Part shown: positions 20,636 through 29,860 of the stretch, one piece after another
Numbering within the stretch: position 1 is the first letter of the stretch
Layout: each line of letters opens with the position of its first letter
Origin: Puccinia triticina
Taxonomy: Eukaryota; Basidiomycota; Pucciniomycetes; Pucciniales; Pucciniaceae
Direction: 5' to 3'
Length of the DNA stretch: 64,000 nt
NCBI RefSeq assembly: GCF_026914185.1
Contig: NC_070575.1
Coordinates: 2,749,001-2,813,000, forward strand
Notes under the pieces: generated by a model
Database searches by the model: none
Seen by the model: the letters and a program-made list of their open reading frames with translations, nothing else
What the model was told of the DNA's origin: nothing
Made by a program: the position numbers and the translations under genes

Positions 20636-22580
20636 ATATCTAGGCACAAAACACACCCTATTGTTGGATCTGTGCTATCAATTTGGCAACCGGCACATTG
20701 CTCAAGTACATTTTTTATAGAATTCAAAGCATATCAGTCTATAGGAATCAACATGTTTTATCAAATGCGGGAATACAATTACACCAATAATGTGTGTTAT
20801 GCCAAAGCTGAGGTGAGTCAGCTCAAATGAGTGGTTTACAACTGTGGCTCACATATAATTTGATATTGCTCACAGCTGACCAATCTTATTTTTCAACAAA
20901 TAGGATGTAGTATGTTGTCTAAACTTCCAACACAATTGCCATGATTCCCAGTGTCAGGTTGCTCTTGAAAATTCATCCAGAGTAGGCAGAGAAGAGGGTC
21001 ACACCTCCCGCTATTCTGTTAAACACAATCACCAAATCAAGGATGGATATATACTTAATGCCTGCTCATTAAGATCAATCATTCATCACAGGACAGAATC
21101 CCGGTTGAATTTCCCGTCAATCGAACCAAAACATTGGGAAGAAGCCACCAAAAAAGGCATGGAAACATGGCTGAAAACAAAAAGTGGAAAACCAGCCACA
21201 AATAGTACCCAGCCCAAATTGAATCCTATTATAGCCTATAATCACCCTCAGAAAAACACAGCATATGTAGGATCACATCTTCAACACAAACCAATGCATC
21301 AATATTCTCCTGATTCATAGAACCATATGAATTTACCATTTACACCTGTACAAGCTCCATCTGATGTGCGGTATAGCACATGGAGAAACACTTCTCCCAC
21401 TGGGTCAATAAAACAAGACCCTAGGACAGCTCTGGCCCCCAGTAAAGGGAGTTTATCATATGCGCCCATTCAGTGCATAGCTCACAGCCCATGCACCCCT
21501 CATACCCCATTGGTCCCCATGCAATATACCTCACACAACACAGATTCTTTGTACCAAGGACCAGGCAAAAATGATGTGCAAAGAAAAATGAGCTTTTCAA
21601 GTTCACCCAGTTTCTCAATGCAGCCACCAGGATATCAATTTGAACAAACACCACTACCAAATAACAGAAGAAACAGCATCTCTCACTCAATTGCCACATC
21701 CAATGCAACATCAATGAATTGTCATTCAATTTCCCATTCAATGAATCCATTGTACACCAGTCCAGGGATATCTCAGAATAAAATAATACCCAGTGTTTCA
21801 CAAACACCAATAACAGCGACCCCATCTAGCAAATCTATTGACCCCAGAATTTGTGGTTCCTCATCATCAACCCCCAAGACTTCCTCAAGTCAAAGGGCCC
21901 CATTAGATACCAATATTTATGGACCCCTGCCTCATCCACCAAGGAGAATTGATTACATGTGGGAACTACCATTGCAAATTCAACCATGGGTTGAACATGT
22001 TTTTGATGTTAGGGGAGATGGAAACTGTGGTTTTATGGCTGTGGTATTCTGTCTGTCCATAGGAGAAGGAGAATATATGAATGTCCGGTCCCGGGTATGG
22101 GGAGAATTGGACAACAGGAACGAATTCTACACCAGAGCAAACCCTTTCTATACCGTTGAAGAACTACAGATGATTTTAGATGTGCCAAGCCCTGAACCAT
22201 GTGAATATGAATATTGGATGACCATGCCTGCAATGAGAAGGCCAATTGCAAATGCCTTTCAGCAACCAGTAATTTTTTATTCTAAACATGAAAGTCAATC
22301 ATTTTTTCTCCACTTTGTTGGACCAAGTCAGAACCGCCCAATCATATTTGCATTCATGGAATCAGCAAAACATTTTGTTCCTCTAACATTTCAAGACATG
22401 AAAAATTTCCCAGCTGCAAAACCAATTGGATTCGTATCTGTGAAATTTTCAGATGCACATCATGCCTGGCGGGATAAGTATGGGAACTGCTTCAGAATGT
22501 ATGATAGTGCAGTACTTCAACTTCCTGAGTTGGAAAAAACATTTGGCTCTGCCAAAAAGAAATTGTATGCAAAAAAATGA
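20636..22580 (+). pseudogene. Transposase C terminus fused to an OTU-type cysteine protease domain
   Basis: Coding continues after the TAG at 20633 (HPIVGS... to about 20812), passes a GTGAGT...AATAG intron, and resumes at 20904 with DVVCCLNFQHNCHDSQCQ, typical of the Plavaka transposase C terminus. The same frame runs through 21105-21317, one TAG (21318-21320), and on to 22580. A Pro/Ser/Thr-rich linker of about 200 residues leads to an OTU-like domain: RGDGNCGF with Asp231 and Cys234 and a downstream His349 in KHFVPL (numbered from the ATG at 21327). These are the catalytic residues expected for OTU deubiquitinase-type proteases. Substrate and role are unknown. Because the frame is shared, the original product was probably a single transposase-OTU protein; a separate OTU protein starting at 21327 is the alternative. 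Confidence 0.75.
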
Positions 22581-22946
22581 TTGAGAATTGTGGAAGAAAT
22601 CTTTATATGTAGATCAAATGACTGAAATCCTTGAGTTGTATGATAGTGTAGAAATGGAAGAAGTTATATCACCACTGAATTCAATGCCCAATGCCTTCAA
22701 ATGTAAAAGGTGTAGAAAAAATATCTACTTCCACTAAAAGGTGAATATTGGCCACCTTAGACTGCTTAGTCAGTTTTATCAGTACTTGAGAGTACAATTA
22801 AGCACAGGGTCACAGATAGAAACAGCAAATTGCAGTGATCAGAATCATTACACTCTGATTGATTGGAGTAAGTGGGAAAATTCAAATCATAAAGGGAACA
22901 AAATATGAAACTAATTTTGATTGGCAGGGCAATATATAAGAAAGGA
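22581..22946. other. Intergenic interval inside the Plavaka-type element
   Basis: AT-rich, with no coding similarity and no repeat recognised. It separates the plus-strand transposase gene from the convergent minus-strand accessory gene. Confidence 0.4.
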
Positions 22947-24507
22947 CTAGACATGATTTTGACAAACTGCAGTGGCCTTCATCACACCTCTCAATATCAA
23001 CTGGGCTGGACCCCACTTGAGGCCTAGGGATTGCAGCTCCTCACAACTGGTGCCCTCAAAAGCAGTCCAGTGTAAGATATCATGCACAGAGATGTCATCT
23101 TGGACAGGTTTATAATCAGCAGGAATATGACAAATGGAGAGAAAGACAGGCATTGATGAAGGTGAAGCCAAGGGTGGGCAGTTATCCAGATGAAAATCTG
23201 TCTGCAACTGACTGTTAAAAGCTGTAGAGATGTGCAATAGAGTTTTTCTTGTATCTTTTTGTTCCTTGATAGTCCTCCTAACATATATTCATTGTATTTA
23301 CATATTGGCTCACTGGTTGCTTTTTAATCATTAAATATAGGTCAAAAATTCAGTTATCAGTAACTATTTGCTTTGATAACTAATTTGTGGTTTCTTTTCA
23401 CGGATAATTTTTTACAGAGGTAAAGCCTATGTCTCCAAAGTGGAAAAAAAGATTAATTATAACCACATAAAGCTTTGTTTTATTTGAATTGCCCATAAAC
23501 AAAGATATAAGCCACCAAAATCTAACTTACAGATAAAATTAATGGATAACTTGATAACATAACTGCCCACCCTTGGTGAAGCCAAGAGATTAGCTAGGAG
23601 TTGATTGCTGCTGCAAATATCCTGTGGTCGTCTTTTTGGAGGAGGGAGATCCTCCGGAGCAAGCGAGTGTTTTTGATTCACATTACTTTGATGAGGTTTG
23701 GGGTTTGGAGAAGCCTGCGCAGAATGAACACACAATGAGTACAGGTGTGGGGTATCGGTGCGATAAGGTGTTGGAGTCATGCATACCCTCATATTTCCAA
23801 CTCGGTAGGCATCTGGGAAGGTGGGATCAGTGGGCCCATCAGAATAATCCTGTAATCAAGCATCCACCAATCAGCCAGGGCCTCAGAAAATGTATGTATC
23901 AGACAGGATACACATGTACACTTACAAGTAGGGTTAATAAAGCAGTAAGCTCGAATACACACACGTCGTCCGGCATGTCAAGGAATACAGTAACTGAGGC
24001 GTCAAGATGAGATTTCTCCGCGGCGGAGATGAAGAGGTCAAATGTGCCTCTGGGTTCGTTGAACAAGTATTGAATGTCTTCGAATTCCGGTGGTTCAAGG
24101 ATATGCCAAGACCAGTACACCGCTGAGTTCCGCTCTGCTTGGCCCAACATGATGTTGATGGGGTAGACATGCCTAGACTTGGTCCGGAAATGCTCCATGA
24201 CAGATGTCTTGAAGAATGACATTGACTTGCAGTCATTCAAGCACAAATCCATTGGTGGGACGGAACCTTTGGAGGTGATTTGCTTTTGTTTGACCTGTCC
24301 TTGGCCGCTATTCTGAATGTTTGCGTAGAGCAAGTATTCGAACTGAACGTGTATGATGCGGTTGAGTCCTTCCAAAACGGTCTCCCTGTCAATATCATTG
24401 GCATCTGCAGCCACAGAAGGGGCTGGGACTTGCGCAAATTCAGCAGTCGCGTTCATATGGTTGGCCAAAGCGTCAGTTGGGTTGGCAGAGGGGCTGGGGG
24501 AAGTCAT
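22947..24507 (-). CDS. Second accessory protein of the Plavaka-type element, unknown function
   Basis: Exon 1 (24507-23928) begins with MTSPSPSANPTDALANHMN and encodes about 190 residues, with blocks such as LEGLNRIIHVQFEYLLYANI and NIMLGQAERNSAVYWSWHIL. It ends at GTAAGTGTAC. Exon 2 (from about 23852) continues DYSDGPTDPTFPDAYRVGN and a basic PPPKRRPQD stretch, reaching SLLASP-like sequence at 23584. There a 405-bp MITE interrupts it. Past the MITE the frame continues from 23160 with SSMPVFLSICHIP to a stop at 22947. No known domain is recognised. It is placed near the right transposon end, mirroring the accessory gene at the left end. Confidence 0.5.
23170..23574. mobile_element. Mutator-type MITE, 405 bp, with 9-bp target duplication
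   Basis: The 16-bp ends AAGGGTGGGCAGTTAT (23170-23185) and ATAACTGCCCACCCTT (23559-23574) are perfect inverted repeats. They are flanked by identical 9-bp direct repeats, GGTGAAGCC at 23161-23169 and 23575-23583. Nine-base duplications are typical of Mutator-like elements. The inside is AT-rich and non-coding. Removing the element and one duplication joins the minus-strand reading frame on both sides (CTTGGCTTCACC + TTCATCAATG), confirming an insertion into an exon. Confidence 0.9.
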
Positions 24508-24827
24508 CGCGGAAAAGACTGTAAGGTGGTGTGGAGAGACTTAAACTCATCTCTCACCGGAGACACTGGGCTCAGTGGGCTGTCGAAAATACTTAGAACC
24601 TCATTGAATGAGTGGTTTCCATGGCAGACAAAACTCTGCTCTCATGGACTCCACCGGGAGTCCATGACCTAGCGTGGAATTCACTGCCATATTCCCATTG
24701 GAAGGACAAGGAATTCACACCTCTGTCCTTTTCCGACGGGGTGCCCACAATTACCGGGGGCACAGTGATTTCCACATTGGTTTCACAATTTAGGTGCAAC
24801 CCTTTGGATCAACACATCCGCGCGGTA

Positions 24828-24849
24828 GGAAGTACCCCCGCCGTGTAAG
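24828..24849 (-). repeat. Right terminal inverted repeat of the Plavaka-type element
   Basis: GGAAGTACCCCCG followed by CCGTGTAAG; on the minus strand it aligns with 10612-10632. Confidence 0.55.
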
Positions 24850-24884
24850 TTTCATAAACAGAGCTGTCATTTGGGGGCCTCATC
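24850..24884 (+). repeat. LTR right end and candidate primer-binding site
   Basis: The segment AGAGCTGTCA ends an LTR at 24869. It is followed by TTTGGGGGCCTCATCG, close to ATTGGGGGCCTCATTGGG after another LTR end near 61142. Conservation immediately after two different LTRs fits a primer-binding site or an adjoining leader. The rest of the LTR appears to lie at 9706-10611, left of the Plavaka-type insertion. Confidence 0.5.
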
Positions 24885-25158
24885 GTGTTTTTTTACCCAG
24901 AGTACCTGCCAAGGATTAAACTGATTTTTTCTTGAGTTTTTTCCTTATTTTTAGCAATTATCCCCAGATTTTTGCCGTCAGTACTTCAGTTTTTACATGA
25001 AAAACCATTAAATCCACTAAACAAGTACGCCTTTTTTCCTTGTTTCTGACTTATTGCGCAACAGAGATAAAAACAATAAAATACATATAAAAAACACATA
25101 AACTAAACCGTACAAAACATATTTTTTTACGTTTTATATCTTTTCTACCGCAAGTTTA

Positions 25159-27850
25159 GTGTCTGCTCCCGTGCCAGCCGCTAAACCAGCCAACAACCAA
25201 CTGGATACTACCAAGTCCGCCGATCCAAAGACCGCAACTGTAGATAAACCAGCAAAGAACGCCAAACGCACCACCTCACTCCCGCCAGGATTTTTCCTCA
25301 GCACGTACCAGGAGCGACAAAGACCTCACCCGGCAACGTTACCCGCTAGGATCATTGAGAAACAGTTCGACCCAAAAGCTGCGGCGCTTAAATTACTCAA
25401 AGGTTAGCCTTCCTTTATTCAACCAACGAAAAACTTAAAAAATAAATACATAAATAAATAGAACTAATTGATACTCCTTGAACATGGTCGATACCAGATC
25501 AGGAAAGGACCACTCAGCAAACCCTCCCCCCACCAAAAGAGGTCAAGGAAGGGGAGGCCGAGGAGGACGAGCTCGAGGTAGTAACCAAGGAACCCCCTTG
25601 AGGTCAGTTTATACACCCCCTAAAGAGATAAACAGAGACATAGAAGATTTCATACTAACGTTGCTCGGCCCAAGTCCTAAACAAAGCTCAGGAGGACGCA
25701 GTAGCAATATTCAAAGCGACAAAGGCCGCCTATCCCAACGCAAAGAACTACAAGGAGATGGAACTCCTCAAGTCCTATCTCAAACAGGTAATCTCTTTGT
25801 TCAGGGTCATTCAGAAATTCCTCCCTTGGAAGGAAATACTCACAAAGTACTCGGACGGGTGACACCCGTACACGGAGAGAAAACACATCAAAGTGCTCAA
25901 GAACAACAAGAAGCCGGCAAAGGAAAGCAAAGAGCGCAATCCGAAGAAGCTGTACAAGATCCCAAAAATTGACCGATCCAAACCGGAAGCGTCGGATCAA
26001 AGCCAAAACCCTACAAGCAAAAGCCGAAGAAGAGCGAGAACAAGCGGAAAGAGAATTTCCGCATGGCCTGAGTTCTCATGGAGGTCAAGGACGCGATTGA
26101 GGAATAGGTAATAATCCTGAAAAGTATATACCGGTACCCTCTACATCTCAGAATAGCAAACCCGACATTGCGAGCAAACAACTTCATCTTGCCAACACAG
26201 AGCCTGTAGTTTCAAATTCTAACCTGTTTCCTACCACTGAACATGTCTTTTCGTCTGCTAAAGAGACCGCGTTACCTACTTAAGAACATGTCATACAATC
26301 TAACAAAGAATCTAGTCCACAAATCAATAAGAAACATAACATTGATGATAGTAGTCAAGAACCATACACTACAGACCAAGCAATTAAACATATTCCTCAA
26401 CTAAAAACAAAAACCGTGAGACAAGAAGTTCAGCGCTTAAATAAGCATGAGCAAAATAGTAAAACACCAAAGGAAGTTGAAAAAACCTATAAAAAAGATA
26501 AGACAGAAAAACTAGAAGAGCTTATTGACCCCAATGAGCCACTAGCACGTGTAGAAGATTTTTTTAATCAAATTTTGATTAAAAATATTGAGCACATTGA
26601 TAGTAAAATCAATGCTATCCACCTTAATGTACATGATAGTGCTTTTAAAATTAAAAACTTAGCAGAAAATGCAGTGGATAGCGCCAAAGATATTAAAAAA
26701 AATTTACCAGAGGTTAAGAAAACTACAGGTATAATACAACAAATAAGTAACATAAAATTAGGACTTGTAGATTATAATAATAAGTTACAAAAAGTCACAA
26801 CAGAAATTCAGACAAATGCTAAAGAGACTACAGTAATTGCCAAATTAAATGCAATACATACTGATATTAACAGATTGGACATTACCAGTAAACTGGACCA
26901 ACTAAAAATAGACAGTGAGCACAAGTCAGAAAACCGTGAAACCCAAGATGAAAACATACTTGAAATAATGGACAAAGTTGATAAACTAGAACAACTCATT
27001 ATACACAACAGTGATAGTATGGCAGATCAAATTATTAAGATCAACAATGAGTTTGATGAAATGCAGAGCAAAATTATGGCTAGCATGGATAACATAGCAC
27101 GAAAAATTGGCAACAATATAACAGTGCAACCTCAAACTCATACACCATACAAACAAGGGATGAAAGATGTACCACCACATCAATCCAGCAATCCCTTCAG
27201 AAGAATGGCAGAAGAAGAGACACCCTTAAGAAAAGAGTATACAGTCCCACAAACACCATTCCTTAAAGAACAATCATATAACCCAAGTATCCAAACTATG
27301 AGAAATAACTCTAAAGATGTACCCAGAATTAAAGATTGGCCATCATTTAGAGGAGAAGGAGAATATGATCACTTGGAATTCATTAAAACAATTGATTTGT
27401 ACCAAGAAGATTTTGAACTGAGTGATTCCTCAATTACTGGAAGACTTAACAGTCTTTTCAAAGGTTCTGCCAAGCGCTGGTTCACAGACCTACGCTCAGC
27501 AAATGGCAAACAATCTTGGAAATGGTGGAAAGAACAAATCAAAAGTAAATGGGGAAGCCCAGCATGGTGCTTCAAAATTGAAAATAAATTTGATGAGAGC
27601 ACCTTTGATATTGAAAAGGATAATCCACTTAAATGGGTAATATCTCAGAAAGATAGATTGAAAGCCATTTGGCCCAATTTAACAGACAATGAAGTCCACC
27701 TGAGAATCCTCAAAAAATGTGGAGGAGATCTAGAACATGCCATTAAAAGTAGACTACCCTACAATGCAAGTACAGAAGATATAGTCAACACATTAGAAGA
27801 CATAACTACACGTACACGCATTAGCAGAAGATATAAACCTAGATACCAAG
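25159..27850 (+). pseudogene. Gag of a third Gypsy lineage
   Basis: Exon-like segments: 25159-25404 (LPPGFFLSTYQERQRPHPA), 25484-25660 (GQGRGGRGGRARGS), then a frame slip near 25665 into QVLNKAQEDAVAIFKATKAA, with TGA at 25860, and a long frame from about 26100 to 27850 with TAA at 26281. The long frame has an extensive coiled-coil-like region (26416-27100) and the Gag core WPSFRGEGEYDHLEFIKTID, RWFTDLRS and KWGSPAWCFKIENKF, matching the other two Gags in the window. It ends where a TIR transposon starts at 27851; the zinc knuckle and Pol are not present. The LTR end at 24869 is in the right place to be its 5' LTR. Confidence 0.75.
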
Positions 27851-28880
27851 CACCAGGGGGGAATCTGTGGCACTCTCCAGAGAGTTTCAGACAGGGGTTT
27901 GATATCTGCTCCATCTCAAGCTCTGTTTGAGTAACAACTCCATTTGAACTCATAGCTAACTTGTTTGTGGCCCCACGTGGGACATACCCATTTGAGTGTG
28001 AAGTCATGTATAGATGCATCCTGACAAGCTCTTGATTAATATCAGTTTATGCAATTCTGATGTCAATCTGTGATTCTTCTTGCCAGTTAATAGTGTTCCC
28101 CAATTGTATCCACCATCTGCTAAGCAGTTATGCTCCCAAGGAATGCTTGACAAGTCAAGAGAACTTGCTTTCTCGACCTGAGGAACTACTCAGAAGTCCC
28201 AAACCTGATTCCTTCCTCTGCCATTTGCAATATGACTCTACTTATCATCTATGGACTTTTCATGCCTTCTGGGGCCTCAGATATGTGCCTCTCATGAAAG
28301 CTGAAATACATAAGATACAATTCATAAGGCACTCTGGCCCGCTCATTGGATTTGAGACCCTATATGGCAGGAAGAGGCATGGTGGTGTTCACACAAATAA
28401 TCACAAAGCAATTTCAAACATATCAATGTCCAGTCTTTTTTGTGACAGCTTGTGTGGGAATTGAATGGTTAATGATTCTGCTGAGCTCACTCACGTTGTA
28501 GGAGATGTACAAGTATTTATCATTTGTTTCAGGATTTTTGTGAGGCTTATGTGTGCATGCTATGAACCTTGGCATATTTCTGGAGGAAAAATTGAGGCTG
28601 TTTAGTGGGAAATGATTTGCACCACTTGCACCAAGCTCATCATGCTGAGGTGGTAGACTACTAGACGTCCCCTCATATGCATCCCTGTGCAATGTAAAGC
28701 CTTGTACTCGTGTAAGGGGTCTTTCCACTTGGGCTAACGCCAAGGTTTGAACATTCTGAATATCACCATTGCCCACATACACAAACACTCCTGTGGATTC
28801 CATCAGCAAAGTTTCAGCAGATGTTGGGGAGAAATATGTAAGAAAGCAGGTAAAGTTGTGGATATTGCTATGAAAGCGAG
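27851..28880 (-). mobile_element. TIR DNA transposon fragment inserted in Gag, related to the 41111-42814 element
   Basis: The edge CACCAGGGGGGAATC then GCACTCTCCAGAGAGT starts exactly where the Gag frame stops and matches the TIR of the 41111-42814 element (CACCAGGGG, then GCACTCTCCAGAGAGTGCC at the same spacing). The opposite end was not found. A minus-strand frame at 28809-28423 encodes 128 residues (VYVGNGDIQNVQ, RFIACTHKPHKNPETNDKYL) of unrecognised family, presumably element-encoded. Further minus-strand coding-like stretches reach back to the TIR with stops. Confidence 0.55.
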
Positions 28881-28889
28881 TCCATTATT

Positions 28890-29320
28890 CTGGAAACAGT
28901 CTCTGCGGTGTGGTGATCAGACTCGTGGTGCCGCAGGCGCGCAGGATATCCGGCGGGCTTTAAGCGCAGCAAGACTTCAAGACCTCAAGGCTTCATCAAG
29001 ATTCAATGGCGCGGCGTGGCGTGCATCCTCAAGGCGTTTTAGGTTTTCTTTTCCCATCTGTTCTCTTGTTTGTTGATGGTTTTGTTCTCTTGTCAGTTTT
29101 TCTGTTCATCATGTTTTGTTACTTTCACGTTGCGCGCGTTGGTTAGGTTTTGGATGAGGAGGGTTGGTTTGTTTTGTTTCTGTTTCATTTTGTTTTGTTT
29201 TGTTTCTGCTGTTTTTTTTGTTGTAGCGCGCGCCTGCGCGCTAGGTTGTGATGAGTTGTCTGTGAGATGTCACAAACTCCAAGGTTTGAGTTCAGTTTGA
29301 ACTCAGGCTTTGGAGCGGCA
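28890..29320 (+). other. 3' UTR remnant of a relative of the first Gypsy element
   Basis: Blocks in the same order as 6430-6883: GTGGTGCCGCA, AGACTTCAAGACCTCAAG, GGCGCGGCGTGGCG, TTTTGTTTTGTTTC runs, GAGTTC...GAACTC, and a short purine run GGAGCGGCA before the LTR. No pol sequence remains upstream. Confidence 0.6.
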
Positions 29321-29723
29321 TGGACTTCGTCTGAACCATAAAATTTTATCTCAGATCATCCATTGACCTCAGAATCCCGAATCCAAAGTTTATTGATCCG
29401 ATTGTTTGCCGATAAACTCGCGGAGCTTCTGAGTTCATCCTCTCAGCCCCGCGCTGATCCTCCTCTAGCTCCCTTTACTTTTCTTTTAGATCACTTTCCT
29501 CCGGCTCAACTCGCCGGCTTTTCTTTGTCTCAGATCCTTAACATCAAAACCACCGCCAACAGAAATCTACTTTCCGTTGTCTCACATAAATCCCCCTTCC
29601 CAAACGCTAACCCTCCCTCAAATCCCAGAATTCTCAATCTACCCGGACCACCGCAAAAGCAGCGTTTAGGCGCACTCATCCCTTCCAGTAACTGCCGACA
29701 GCCCAGCACCGGTCGGAGTTCCA
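29321..29723 (+). repeat. Diverged LTR of the first Gypsy family
   Basis: Starts TGGACTTCG after GGCA and ends GGAGTTCCA. The ends align with 6884-7201 (TGGAACC ... CGGAGTTCCA). The right ends share CTAACTGCCG-like sequence, GCACCGG and CGGAGTTCCACA. At 403 bp it is longer than the 318-bp copy. Confidence 0.65.
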
Positions 29724-29860
29724 CAGCGGAGAATGCTACTCTAAAATGCAATCAATGTACACCCAACCTCCGGCATAAAATTATCTAAGTTTATGTTTGG
29801 CAAACCACAACCAAAGCTCTGCATGCACGATTTGCGGGCCCACACACAAGCTCTGGCCAA

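Larger units (their letters stand above)
10612..24849 (+). mobile_element. Plavaka-type (CMC) DNA transposon, 14.2 kb, with nested insertions
   Basis: The ends form an imperfect inverted repeat: CTACACCCGGGGAGTACCTCC at 10612-10632 and, read on the minus strand from 24849, a related 22-mer with TACAC, GGGG and GTAC blocks in the same order. TCCACGG-type motifs recur near the left end (10630, 10652, 10758, 10779) and at 13361-13430, like the subterminal repeats of CACTA-related elements. Between the ends lie a minus-strand accessory gene (11174-13437), a Helitron remnant (14073-15800), the transposase with OTU domain (16626-22580), and a second minus-strand accessory gene (22947-24507) holding a MITE. 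No convincing target duplication was found. The left and right flanks fit two halves of one LTR. Confidence 0.6.

Noticed and set aside
10609..24852. Target-site duplication of the Plavaka-type element
   Set aside because: No matching 2-4 bp flank pair could be fixed because the exact terminal base is uncertain.
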